Positions 34,221-43,142 of a stretch of 64,000 bases of DNA are shown here, in pieces (position 1 is the first letter of the stretch; each line of letters opens with the position of its first letter). This DNA is from Propylenella binzhouense (lineage in GTDB: Bacteria > Pseudomonadota > Alphaproteobacteria > Rhizobiales > Afifellaceae), in the NCBI RefSeq assembly GCF_009866965.1, contig NZ_SPKJ01000010.1, positions 1 through 64,000 of the forward strand, read 5' to 3'. Both the position numbers and the translations under genes were made by a program. The notes beneath the pieces were generated by a model. It had not been told where the DNA came from, did no database searches, and worked only from the letters and a program-made list of their open reading frames with translations.

Positions 34221-35099
34221 GTGGACACGCTCGCCATCAATGTCCTGAACGGGCTCCAGCTCAGCATGCTGGCATTCCTGCTGGCGCTCGGGCTGACGCT
34301 CATCTTCGGGATGATGGACTATCTGAACCTGGCGCACGGTGCCTTCTACACGATCGGCGCCTATGCCGGGTTCAGCGTGGCGCGCTTCAGCGGCTCGTTC
34401 TGGCTCGCGCTCGCCGTGGCGTTTCTCGTGCCCGCGCTCCTCGGCGCGCTCTTCCAGTACTTCATGCTGAAGCCGCTGGTGAGGGGAGGGCGGTCGACCC
34501 ATCTCGACATCGCCCTCTTCACGCTTGGCCTTTCCTTCGCGGTGATCGGGGTGGTCGAGATGGTCTATGGCGCCGGATACGACACGATCGCGACGCCCGG
34601 CTATCTGAGCGGCTCGGTGTCCGTGTTCGGCGTCGGCTACCCGACCTACCGGCTCTTCATCATCGCTCTCGGCGTCGCCGTCGGGGCGGGCGTCTGGCTC
34701 GTGATGGACCGCTCCACCATCGGCGCGACGGTGCGCGCCGCGGTCGACGACCACGACATGACGGTCGGGATGGGGGTGAACGTCGACCGGCTCTTCGCGC
34801 TCGTCTTCGGCTTCGGGGCGGGGCTCGCCGGGCTCGCCGGCGCCGTGGCGGCGCCCGTCCTCAGCGTCTATTCCCACATGGGGATGGACATCCTGATCCT
34901 GACGCTGATCGTGGTGATCGCGGGCGGGCTCGGCTCGATCATGGGCTCCTTCGTCGCCGCCCTGGCGATCGGCCTCATCAACACCTTCGCGCAGGCCTAC
35001 CTGCCGGGCCTCGAGAGCTTCGCCATGTACATCTTCCTGGCGCTGATCCTCGCGTTCAACCCGGGCGGCTTCTTCCGCGTCGCACGTTCGGCCGGATGA
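34221..35099 (+). CDS. Liv-type ABC permease 1 (LivH-like)
   Basis: 292 residues from a GTG start; eight or so hydrophobic segments. The LivH signature GMMDYLNLAHGAFYTIGAY is near residue 33 and the coupling region with GLAGLAGAVAAPV is near residue 200. Its stop overlaps the next permease start (ATGA). It pairs with the following permease to form the membrane channel of the importer. Confidence 0.92.
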   Translation: MDTLAINVLNGLQLSMLAFLLALGLTLIFGMMDYLNLAHGAFYTIGAYAGFSVARFSGSFWLALAVAFLVPALLGALFQYFMLKPLVRGGRSTHLDIALFTLGLSFAVIGVVEMVYGAGYDTIATPGYLSGSVSVFGVGYPTYRLFIIALGVAVGAGVWLVMDRSTIGATVRAAVDDHDMTVGMGVNVDRLFALVFGFGAGLAGLAGAVAAPVLSVYSHMGMDILILTLIVVIAGGLGSIMGSFVAALAIGLINTFAQAYLPGLESFAMYIFLALILAFNPGGFFRVARSAG

Positions 35100-36094
35100 C
35101 GGCCGGGAGTGCAGAAGGCCGGGTCCCGCCGGTTCCGGCCTCGGCACGGAGCGAGCGCCTCCCGGTGGTTGCGGCGCTCGCCGTCGCGCTCGCGCTGCTT
35201 GCGGCGCTTCCTTTCGTGGCGAGCGACTATCTCGTCGTGCTCGGCACCGAGATCCTGATCCTCGCGCTCTTCGCGGTCTCGACGAATCTCCTGCTCGGCT
35301 ACATGGGCTACGTCTCGCTCGGCCAGGCCGCCTATTTCGGGTTCGGCGCCTACGGGCTCGCGGCCCTCACCCTGCTCTGGGAATGGCCGACCGTGCCCGC
35401 GATGCTTGTCACGCTCGCCGGATCGGCGGTCTTCGCGATCGCGCTCGGTTCGCTCTGCCTGCGGACGAGCGGCGTGCGCTTTCTCCTCATCACGCTCGCC
35501 TTCTCGCAGATGCTCTATGCGGTCCTGGTGAGGACGCCCCAGATGGGCGGCGACAACGGCATCGTGGGAATCCCCCGGCCCGAGCTGGATGCCTGGGGGA
35601 TCGATCTGTGGGCGACAGTTCCGTTCTACTACTACGTCCTCGTCCTCTTCGGGCTGACCCTCCTGATCCTCTACCGCTTCATCAAGTCGCCGTTCGGCAG
35701 CGTGATCGTGGCGGTGCGGGAGAACGAGATGCGGGCGCGGGCGCTCGGCTACGAGGTCTGGGCGAACAAGCTCGCCTGCCTGACCGTCGCCGGCATGGCC
35801 GCCGCGCTGGCCGGCATGCTGCAGGCGCAGAACCTCTCCTTCGCGAGCCCCGAGCTCGCTTCCTGGCGGGTCTCGGCCGAGGTGCTGCTGATGGTCATCA
35901 TCGGCGGCTGGCGGAGCTTTCTCGGGCCGGCGATCGGCGCCCTCGTCTTCATCGCGATCCGCGAGGGCCTGAGCGTCGTCACGGAGCACTATCTGCTGTT
36001 CTTCGGTCTCTTCTTCATGGCGGCGGTCGCGCTCTTCCGGGAAGGCGTTTCGGGCGGGCTCGATGCGGTCCTGGCGAAGGTGCGGCGGCGGTGA
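35096..36094 (+). CDS. Liv-type ABC permease 2 (LivM-like)
   Basis: 332 residues, about ten hydrophobic segments, with the LivM signature NLLLGYMGYVSLGQAAYFGFGAYG near residues 65-90 and the coupling loop around VRENEMRARALGYEV near residue 215. Starts within the LivH stop and ends overlapping the LivG start (GTGA). N-terminal 20 residues are Pro/Ala-rich and cytoplasmic. Confidence 0.92.
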   Translation: MTAGSAEGRVPPVPASARSERLPVVAALAVALALLAALPFVASDYLVVLGTEILILALFAVSTNLLLGYMGYVSLGQAAYFGFGAYGLAALTLLWEWPTVPAMLVTLAGSAVFAIALGSLCLRTSGVRFLLITLAFSQMLYAVLVRTPQMGGDNGIVGIPRPELDAWGIDLWATVPFYYYVLVLFGLTLLILYRFIKSPFGSVIVAVRENEMRARALGYEVWANKLACLTVAGMAAALAGMLQAQNLSFASPELASWRVSAEVLLMVIIGGWRSFLGPAIGALVFIAIREGLSVVTEHYLLFFGLFFMAAVALFREGVSGGLDAVLAKVRRR

Positions 36095-36837
36095 GCGCGC
36101 TGGTGGTCGCCGGGCTCCGCAAGACCTTCGGGGCGCTCCGGGTGACGGACGGCATCGATCTCGCCGTGCCGGAGGGCGAGCGGCGCGGCATCATCGGGCC
36201 GAACGGCGCCGGCAAGACGACCTTCTTCAACATCATCTCCGGATGGCTGCCGCCCGATGCCGGTCGGGTTGAGGTGTTCGGGCGCGACATCACGCGCCTT
36301 CCGCCGGCGCATATCGCCCATCTCGGCGTGCGCCGGTCGTTCCAGAAGAGCGCGCTCTTCGACGCGCTGAGCGTGGAGGAGAATCTCCGGCTCGCCGTCC
36401 AGGCGACCGATCCCTCGCGCTTCGATGCCTGGGGCCGCATCGGGCGCCACCGCCGCGTCCTGGAGGCGGCGCGGAGCCTTGCCGAGCGGGTCGGGCTCGC
36501 CGACGAGCTCGGACGCCGGGCCGGCGAACTCTCCTACGGGCGCAAGCGCCAGCTCGAGATCGCTCTGGCGCTTGCCGAGAAGCCGCGCATCCTGCTTCTG
36601 GACGAGCCGGCCGCCGGTGCCTCGCCCTACGAGCGCCGGCTTCTCGCGGATCTCCTGCGCGACCTTCCGCGCGACATCACGATCATGCTCGTCGAGCACG
36701 ACCTCGATCTCGTCTTCAATCTCTGCGACCGGATTTCCGTGCTCGTTCGCGGCAGCGTGCTGATGACCGGGACGCCGGAGGAGGTCGGCGCGAGCGGTGA
36801 GGTGCAGGCCGCCTATCTCGGAACGGCCCATGCTTGA
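36091..36837 (+). CDS. Liv-type ABC ATP-binding protein (LivG-like)
   Basis: 248 residues from a GTG start that overlaps the LivM stop. Walker A is GPNGAGKTT near residue 36, the signature is LSYGRKRQLEIA (Tyr/Arg in place of the usual GGQ), Walker B LLLDEPAAG and the switch His in VEHDLDLVF. A long frame extending upstream through the LivM gene is rejected. Works with the second ATPase that overlaps its 3' end. Confidence 0.93.
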   Translation: MSALVVAGLRKTFGALRVTDGIDLAVPEGERRGIIGPNGAGKTTFFNIISGWLPPDAGRVEVFGRDITRLPPAHIAHLGVRRSFQKSALFDALSVEENLRLAVQATDPSRFDAWGRIGRHRRVLEAARSLAERVGLADELGRRAGELSYGRKRQLEIALALAEKPRILLLDEPAAGASPYERRLLADLLRDLPRDITIMLVEHDLDLVFNLCDRISVLVRGSVLMTGTPEEVGASGEVQAAYLGTAHA

Positions 36838-37528
36838 GCTCGCCGGCGTCGACGCCTTCTACGGCGACAGCCACGTGCTGCAGGACGTGAGCTTCGCGGT
36901 TCGCGCCGGTGCCTGCTTCGGCCTGCTCGGCCGGAACGGCGTCGGCAAGACGACCACGCTGCGCACGGTGCTCGGCTATTTGCGGGCGCGGAACGGCACC
37001 ATCCGCTTCGACGGCGAGGCGATCGAAGGCCGGCCGACCTACGAGATCGTCCGCCGCGGCATCAGCTACGTGCCGGAGGATCGCGGCATCTTCCGCAGCC
37101 TGACCGTGGAGGAGCATCTCCGCGTCGCGGACCGGGCCGCGGGCCGTCACGAGCGGCTGAGCGTGGAGGAGGTCTATGGCCTCTTTCCGCGGCTCGCCGA
37201 GCGCCGGCGCAATCTCGGGGGCCAGCTTTCCGGCGGCGAGCAGCAGATGCTCGCGATCGCGCGGGCGCTCGTCGGCTCCTCCCGCTTCGTGATCATGGAC
37301 GAACCCACGGAGGGGCTCGCGCCGGTCGTCATCGAGCAGATCTCGCAGGCGATCCGGCGGCTGCGCGCGAACGGAACGACCATGCTCCTCGTCGAGACGA
37401 ACTTCCACGTGGCGCGGGCCGTCTGCGACGAATGCTGCCTGCTCGACCGCGGCCGTGTGGTCTTCCAGGGCGCGATGGCGGAGCTTGCCCCGGATTCGGA
37501 GATCGTGAAAAGCTTCATCGGCGTGTGA
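36830..37528 (+). CDS. Liv-type ABC ATP-binding protein (LivF-like)
   Basis: 232 residues, starting at the ATG inside the 3' end of the LivG gene. Walker A is GRNGVGKTT near residue 36, signature LSGGEQQMLAIARA near residue 128, Walker B FVIMDEPTEG. All motifs are intact. It completes the five-gene importer 33,008-37,528; no catabolic enzyme follows directly, so its substrate is inferred only from the surrounding super-locus. Confidence 0.93.
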   Translation: MLELAGVDAFYGDSHVLQDVSFAVRAGACFGLLGRNGVGKTTTLRTVLGYLRARNGTIRFDGEAIEGRPTYEIVRRGISYVPEDRGIFRSLTVEEHLRVADRAAGRHERLSVEEVYGLFPRLAERRRNLGGQLSGGEQQMLAIARALVGSSRFVIMDEPTEGLAPVVIEQISQAIRRLRANGTTMLLVETNFHVARAVCDECCLLDRGRVVFQGAMAELAPDSEIVKSFIGV

Positions 37529-37549
37529 GGCGCTTAGGAGACGGCCGGC

Positions 37550-38155
37550 ATGGACACCGGGATGCGGCAGGTCGCGCCGGCGGCTGAGCGGAACAAGGAG
37601 CCGATCCTCACAATCCTCCGGCGCGCGCTGCCGGAAAGCGGCCGGGTCCTGGAGATCGCGAGCGGCACCGGACAGCACGTCGTCCATTTCGCCGGCGCCT
37701 ATCCGGAGATCGAGTGGCAGCCGAGCGAGCGCGATCCGCGCATGCTGCCTTCGATCTCGGCCTGGGTCGAGACGAGCGGCCTCGCCAATGTGCGGGCGCC
37801 GATCGTGCTCGACGTCTGCGCGGGAGCGTGGCCGGCCGGCCCGTTCGACGCGATCCTGTGCATCAACATGGTGCACATCTCGCCCTGGCGCGCGACCCTC
37901 TGCCTGATGGAGGGTGCGGGGGCGCATCTGCGCGCAAGCGGGCTTCTCTATCTCTACGGCCCGTTCCGCCGGAGCGGCGTGCCGACGGCGCCGAGCAACG
38001 AAGCCTTCGACGCGCAGCTCGGACGTTCCGATCCGGAATGGGGGCTCCGCGATCTCGATGCGGTGGAAGCGGCCGCGGCCGGGTCCGGCCTCGCGCTCGA
38101 GAAGGTGGTCGAGATGCCTGCGAACAATCTGTCGCTCCTCTTCCGGCGCGTCTGA
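37550..38155 (+). CDS. DUF938 family protein (SAM-methyltransferase fold)
   Basis: 201 residues. The pattern RNKEPILTILRRALP, then the SAM-binding EIASGTGQHVVHFA near residue 36 and WQPSERDP near residue 57 are diagnostic of DUF938, a widely conserved methyltransferase-fold family without a settled substrate. It lies 21 bases after the Liv ATPase on the same strand and may be carried on that transcript by chance. Confidence 0.88.
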   Translation: MDTGMRQVAPAAERNKEPILTILRRALPESGRVLEIASGTGQHVVHFAGAYPEIEWQPSERDPRMLPSISAWVETSGLANVRAPIVLDVCAGAWPAGPFDAILCINMVHISPWRATLCLMEGAGAHLRASGLLYLYGPFRRSGVPTAPSNEAFDAQLGRSDPEWGLRDLDAVEAAAAGSGLALEKVVEMPANNLSLLFRRV

Positions 38156-38307
38156 CGCGCAGAGGCGGCGCCTTGCCCGCCCTGCTCCATGGCGCCGGCG
38201 GACCGTCCCCTTCATAATGGCGCCGGGCGGCGCGACGGCCCGTCCGCCTTGCGGCCGTTCCGCGCGCTGCCGCATCTTGGGCGCAAGACATAAGCGGGGG
38301 AGGTCCG

Positions 38308-38604
38308 ATGGCGCTCAGAGAGATCGTGAAGGGCGGATTCCTCGTCGGGGTCGCGCTCGGCGCAGGCGCGGCGGTGGTCGGCCCCGTGGTCTGGCGGACC
38401 GCGCGGCCCTATGCCAAGTCCGCCCTGCGGGCGGGGCTCGAGGGATATGCCGCCGCGCGGGTCGCGGCGGCGCGCATGGGCGAGGAGGTCGAGGACCTCG
38501 TCGCCGAGGTCCTGCACGAGATGACCGAGGCGGAAGCCGGGGCGGGCGAGGCCGGCGCCGGGGCTGCTGACGCGGCGGCGGAAGCGTCGGAGCAGGCGGG
38601 CTGA
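38308..38604 (+). CDS. Small DUF5132-like membrane-associated protein
   Basis: 98 residues: one hydrophobic N-terminal segment (GGFLVGVALGAGAAVVGPVVW), then an amphipathic helix with YAKSALRAGLEGYAAAR and an acidic, Ala/Glu-rich tail. This layout matches DUF5132-type proteins, which are typically found beside HMA_2-domain proteins and P-type ATPases, as here. GGGGGAGG precedes the ATG. Its role in metal transport is not known; it may act as a small accessory subunit. Confidence 0.7.
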   Translation: MALREIVKGGFLVGVALGAGAAVVGPVVWRTARPYAKSALRAGLEGYAAARVAAARMGEEVEDLVAEVLHEMTEAEAGAGEAGAGAADAAAEASEQAG

Positions 38605-38606
38605 CG

Positions 38607-39077
38607 ATGCGCGGCCGCATCCGCCATCAGCTGCCCGGCCGCGTCCGGATCGGCCTCGAAAGGCCGCTGCCGGACGTGGCGGCACTCACCGACGCCGCCC
38701 GCGCCATCGCAAGCGTCCCGGGCGTGGAGCAGGTCGAGTTCCGGCCGGAGACCGCAAGCCTGCTGCTCCGCCACAGGGGCAGGTTCGAGCCGCTTGCCGC
38801 CGCCCTGGAGGAGGCGGGGCTGCTCTTGCTCGCGCCCGCCGAGCCGGTCGCGCCCATCGACCCCGTCGGCGAAACCTTCGAGCGGCTGGAGCGGGCGGAG
38901 GACCTCGTCGGCCGGCTGACGGGCGGCCGCGCGGATCTCTGGAGCATCGCCTATCTCGGGCTCGTCGCAGGCGGGCTGGTGCAGCTGGCACGCGGCCGGG
39001 TGGCCGGCCCCGCCGTCACGCTGTTCGGGCAGGCGGCTAGCCTGGCGCTTTCGCGCTCCGTCCGCCGCGGGCGATGA
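38607..39077 (+). CDS. HMA_2-domain protein
   Basis: 156 residues. The start RIRHQLPGRVRIGL resembles the N-terminus of the P-type ATPase encoded convergently (VRHHIPGRTRLVV); both are HMA_2-type ferredoxin-like domains without the CxxC metal site of classical heavy-metal domains. The C-terminal third carries one or two hydrophobic segments. The gene is two bases from the DUF5132-like gene and its last 41 bases overlap the 3' end of the ATPase gene on the other strand. Confidence 0.72.
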   Translation: MRGRIRHQLPGRVRIGLERPLPDVAALTDAARAIASVPGVEQVEFRPETASLLLRHRGRFEPLAAALEEAGLLLLAPAEPVAPIDPVGETFERLERAEDLVGRLTGGRADLWSIAYLGLVAGGLVQLARGRVAGPAVTLFGQAASLALSRSVRRGR

Positions 39078-41979
39078 TCCTCCGCCCCTCGGCGAGCGCG
39101 AAGGAGGTCCCCGCGAGCGCGCCTGCCGCAAGCAGGTCGCCCGGGGCTGGAGGCGCGATTCCGAGGAGCCGCCTGAGCGGCGGGAGGAGGAAGGGGACGG
39201 CGAGCAGCGCCGCGGCTGCCGCGAGAAATGCCTCGAGCCGGCGTTCGGACGCCAGCAGCGCCGCGTCCGCGCCCGGGGACCGGTCGCGCAGCGTCCAGGC
39301 GTGGGCGATCTGGGCGAGCGCGAGCGTCGTGAAGGTGGCCGTGCGCGCCCGCGGTCCGAGCCCCGCGCGCGCCATGGTGGTGAAGTGGGCGGCAAGCGCG
39401 GCGGCGGCAATTCCGGCGCCGTCGAGGCCGATACCGGCCGCTTCCCCGCGCGTGAAATAGCCTGCGTCCACGGCGCGGGGCGGACGCGCCAGGACGTCGC
39501 CGCGCGGCTCGGCGAGCGCGAGCCCTATGGCGGGCAGGATGTCGGTGACGAGGTTGAGCCAGAACAGCTCCATCGGCGCCTCGAGCTCGCCCCTGCCGTG
39601 CAGGGCCTCCGTCAGCATCACGAGCACTTCCGAGAAATTGGTGGCAAGCAGGTAGCGCACCGAGTTCCGCACATTGTCGTCGGTCGCCCGGCCCCGCGCG
39701 ATGGCGCGGGCGAGTTCCCGCAGGTCGTCGTCCGCGATGACGATGTCGGCGACCTCGCGGGCGACGTCGGTGCCGTTCCTGCCCATGGCGACCCCGACCG
39801 CCGCGGCCCGCAGGGCCGGGCCGTCATTGACGCCGTCTCCGATCATCGCGACCCGGCGCCCCGCCCCCTGGAGCGCCTGCACGATGCGCAGCTTGTCCGA
39901 GGGGCTCACCCGCGCGAACACCGAGGTCCTGAGCGCGAGCTCGCCGAGCGCCGCATCGTCGAGACGGCCGATCTGCGCGCCGTCGGCGATGTTGACGATG
40001 CTGGTGCGCGACAGGTCGAGCGCCTGGGCGACCGAGAGCGCCGTCGCCGGCTGGTCGCCCGTGATCATGACGGTGCGCACGCCGGCGCGGTGGAGAATGC
40101 CGATCGCCTCGCGCGCCTCCATGCGCACGGGATCGGCGAGCGCGATCAGTCCGAGCCAGACGAGATCCTGCGGCTGGTCGTGGTCGAGCGCGCTCGCGGC
40201 CTGCGCCACGCCGAGGACGCGCAGCCCCTTCCGTGCGAGCGCGCCGTTCGCCTCGAGGATGCTCTCCCGCCGCTCCGGCGTGAGCGGCCGGGCCCCGCCT
40301 TGGATCAGTTCGGTTCCGGAAAGCGCGAGGAGCTCGTCCGGTGCGCCTTTGAGCGCGATATAGGGCGCGCCATTCAGGGCGTGCTCGGTCGCCATCCAGC
40401 GCCGCCGGGCGTCCCGGCTCCTGGCCGCGCGGATCGGGGCGAGATCCTGCAGCCCGTCTGGGTCTAGCCCGAGATCGGCGGCGAAGCGGAGAAGCGCGAG
40501 CTCCGTCGCCGTACCGGAAAGGCGGCCGAGCCTCGCCTCGTTGCAGAGCGTGACCGCCCGCGCGAGCGCCTCGAGGTCGGGCTGCTCCGCCGTCGGCCAG
40601 CGCTCCCCCGGCGCAAGCTCCCGCGTCTCGCCGCCGAGATGGATCGCGGCGACCGCCATCCGGTTCTCGGTCAGCGTGCCGGTCTTGTCGAGGCAGATCG
40701 TGTCGACGGTTCCGATCGCCTCGACCGCCGGCAGCGCCCGGACGAAGGCGCCTTCCCGCTCCATGGCGCGCGCGCCGAGGGCGAGGGCGGTCGTCGCCAC
40801 CGCCGGCAGGCCTTCCGGAATGGCCGAAACGGCGAGCGCGATCGCGCTCTTCGCCATCGCCACGAAGGGCTCGCCGCGGATCAGGCCGATCCCCATCACG
40901 AGCCCCGATATCGCGATGCAGCCGGCCGCGAGGCGCACGCCGAGCGAGGCAAGCGCCTCCTCGCTCGCCGGCCGCGGCGGCGTCGCGTTGCCGATCAGGC
41001 CGCGCGTCCACGCCATCTCCGTGTTCGTCCCAGTCCGGAAGATGACGGCGCGGGCATTGCCGCCGGTGACGACGGTGCCGCCGTGAACGATGTTCCGCCG
41101 GTCGGCGACTCCGGACGGCGCGGTCTCCATCGCGTCGGCCGTCTTTTCCGCGGGCAGGCTCTCGCCGGTCAGGACGGCCTCGTCGAGCGCGACGTCGTTG
41201 GCCTCCAGCACGCGCGCATCCGCCGGCACGATCGAGCTCGGCGAGAGGAGAACGACGTCGCCGGGGACGACGTCGCGTCCGCGGATGCGGATCGTCTTGC
41301 CCGCGCGGCAGACCGTTGCCTCGTGCTCGATCGGCCGCGAAAGCCGGCGGATGAGCCGCTCCGTCGCGTCCTCGGAGGAAAAGCCGATCGCCGCGTTGAC
41401 GAAGACGACCCCGATCGTGACGGCCGCGTCCACGATGCCGCCGGTGGCGAGCGAGAGCACCGCGGAGCCGGCCAGGAGGGCGACCGGCACCGTCGTAAGC
41501 TGCGACAGCAGCATTTCGCCGCGCGAGCGGCCTTCCGGCTCCGGCATGGCGTTCGGGCCGAATGCCGCGAGCCGGTCGCGCGCCTCCTCGCACGAGATCC
41601 CGCGCGGCGTGCTGCCGAGGCCGGCGAGCGCATCCGGGATGCTCTGCCTGGCGATTGCGTCCGGCGAGATCGGCCCGGGATCGGCTGCCCCGGAGATCGG
41701 GTGGCGCCCGGCCGGGCCGCATTCGCGGTCCGCGATGGAGGGTTCGGGACTTTGCTCGGAAAGGGCCGCGGCGACGCATGCGGCGAGCGCGGCGGGGTTC
41801 AGGTCCCGGCCGTGCCTGAGAAGAAGGGTCCTCGTGAGGGGATTGGCGGATGCGACCCGCCCGTGATGGGCCGAGAGCGCCGATTCGAGCCGCCGCAGGC
41901 CGCCTGGCTCCGGCCAGGCCGAAACGACGAGCCGCGTGCGGCCGGGAATGTGGTGGCGGACGACAACGGCCTCGTTCAT
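39037..41979 (-). CDS. Cation-transporting P-type ATPase with N-terminal HMA_2 domain (P2-like)
   Basis: 980 residues. An HMA_2 domain (residues 1-75) and a linker precede a full P-type core: actuator LTGES near residue 272, M4 motif SAIPEGLPAV near residue 390, phosphorylation site DKTGTLTEN near residue 435, nucleotide domain KGAPDEL, hinge GDGVNDGPAL near residue 705, and a cation-ATPase C-terminal membrane domain. The IPEGLP motif is that of P2 (calcium/manganese-type) pumps, not the CPC of heavy-metal P1B pumps, so the HMA_2 plus P2 combination is notable. Transcribed after the CDF gene, 80 bases downstream of it. Confidence 0.92.
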   Translation of the reverse strand: MNEAVVVRHHIPGRTRLVVSAWPEPGGLRRLESALSAHHGRVASANPLTRTLLLRHGRDLNPAALAACVAAALSEQSPEPSIADRECGPAGRHPISGAADPGPISPDAIARQSIPDALAGLGSTPRGISCEEARDRLAAFGPNAMPEPEGRSRGEMLLSQLTTVPVALLAGSAVLSLATGGIVDAAVTIGVVFVNAAIGFSSEDATERLIRRLSRPIEHEATVCRAGKTIRIRGRDVVPGDVVLLSPSSIVPADARVLEANDVALDEAVLTGESLPAEKTADAMETAPSGVADRRNIVHGGTVVTGGNARAVIFRTGTNTEMAWTRGLIGNATPPRPASEEALASLGVRLAAGCIAISGLVMGIGLIRGEPFVAMAKSAIALAVSAIPEGLPAVATTALALGARAMEREGAFVRALPAVEAIGTVDTICLDKTGTLTENRMAVAAIHLGGETRELAPGERWPTAEQPDLEALARAVTLCNEARLGRLSGTATELALLRFAADLGLDPDGLQDLAPIRAARSRDARRRWMATEHALNGAPYIALKGAPDELLALSGTELIQGGARPLTPERRESILEANGALARKGLRVLGVAQAASALDHDQPQDLVWLGLIALADPVRMEAREAIGILHRAGVRTVMITGDQPATALSVAQALDLSRTSIVNIADGAQIGRLDDAALGELALRTSVFARVSPSDKLRIVQALQGAGRRVAMIGDGVNDGPALRAAAVGVAMGRNGTDVAREVADIVIADDDLRELARAIARGRATDDNVRNSVRYLLATNFSEVLVMLTEALHGRGELEAPMELFWLNLVTDILPAIGLALAEPRGDVLARPPRAVDAGYFTRGEAAGIGLDGAGIAAAALAAHFTTMARAGLGPRARTATFTTLALAQIAHAWTLRDRSPGADAALLASERRLEAFLAAAAALLAVPFLLPPLRRLLGIAPPAPGDLLAAGALAGTSFALAEGRRIIARGGRSAKAPG

Positions 41980-42059
41980 TCCGCGCAGCGCCCCCTCCAG
42001 GCTCGCCCCGCCGGTCCCTCGGCGGCCGCCATCGCATTGCCGTCAATGCGGCCCGCCGA

Positions 42060-43007
42060 TCAAGCCGGCTTCGTGGCGGAAATCGTCGCAGGACCGCCGG
42101 CCCTGCCCAGCCGGCGGGGCTTCATGAACACGCGCCTCACCTCCGGGTGGCCCGCCTCGATCCGGGCCGTGATGCCGCGCGCCGCGGCTTCGATCTCGTC
42201 GCCGCCGAGCTCGTCCCGGAAGTCGATGCCGAGCGCGACGAGGACGTCGTTCGGACCGAGATGGAACGTCAGCACCTCGTCGACCTGCGCGACGCGCGGG
42301 TCGCTCTCGGCAATCCTCCGGATGCCCGCCACCAGCTCCGGGGAAGCGCTCTCGCCGGTGAGGAGGCTGCGGGTCTCGTTGGCGAGGAACACCGCCGTCA
42401 GCACGAGCAGCGCCCCGATGGCGACCGAGGCCCAGCCGTCGAAGACCGGCATCTCCAGGATCTCGGCCGCCGCAAGGCCCAGAAGGGCGACGACCAGTCC
42501 GATCAGGGCCGCGAAATCTTCGAGAAGGACGGCGAAGATGCCCGGATCCTTGCTCGCGCGGATCGTCGCGAGGCTGGGATTCCGGCCGGTCGCGTGCCGG
42601 AACTCGCGCCAGGCGACGCGGAACGACAGGCCTTCGAAGATGATCGCGGCGCCGAGCACCGCGAAGTTCACCCAGGCATCCTCCACCGGATGCGGCTCGG
42701 CGATCTTGCGGATGCCCTCGTAGATGGAGAACGCGCCGCCGAGCGCGAAGATCAGCAGCGCCACCACGAAGGCCCAGAAGTAGAGCTCCATCCCGTGTCC
42801 GAGCGGGTGCCTCGGAGTGGCCGGGCGGGCGGCGCGCTTGATGCCGAGAAGGAGGAGGCCCTGGTTGCCCGTGTCGACGGAGGAGTGGATCGCCTCGCTC
42901 AGCATCGCGCTCGACCCGGTATAGAGGCTCGCGGCGAACTTGGTGACTGCAATGGCGAGATTGCCCGCCAGGGCGGCGTAGATCACCTTGCGCGAATTGC
43001 CCGCCAT
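42060..43007 (-). CDS. Cation diffusion facilitator (CDF) family transporter
   Basis: 315 residues from the ATG at 43,007 (ribosome site GGAGGAA); upstream in-frame sequence is Pro-rich and rejected. Six hydrophobic segments; the second contains HSSVD (HxxxD metal site) and the fifth carries Asp/Glu in LLEDFAALIG, fitting the group that exports Zn, Mn, Co or Fe. A cytoplasmic ferredoxin-like C-terminal domain follows (VDEVLTFHLGPNDVLV). It is the first gene of a two-gene operon with the P2-like ATPase, so both probably handle the same divalent metal. Confidence 0.9.
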   Translation of the reverse strand: MAGNSRKVIYAALAGNLAIAVTKFAASLYTGSSAMLSEAIHSSVDTGNQGLLLLGIKRAARPATPRHPLGHGMELYFWAFVVALLIFALGGAFSIYEGIRKIAEPHPVEDAWVNFAVLGAAIIFEGLSFRVAWREFRHATGRNPSLATIRASKDPGIFAVLLEDFAALIGLVVALLGLAAAEILEMPVFDGWASVAIGALLVLTAVFLANETRSLLTGESASPELVAGIRRIAESDPRVAQVDEVLTFHLGPNDVLVALGIDFRDELGGDEIEAAARGITARIEAGHPEVRRVFMKPRRLGRAGGPATISATKPA

Positions 43008-43142
43008 TCCGTTCCTCCACGATGTGTCGGCTGCCGCTTCAACTCTAGAATGGCGAGGCGGTGGGAACGATCCGGGCGGGCCGGGATCGCAGCCGGAGAG
43101 CCCCGCGTTCATGCTCCGGGAGACGTGAACGGGGAGCTTGAA

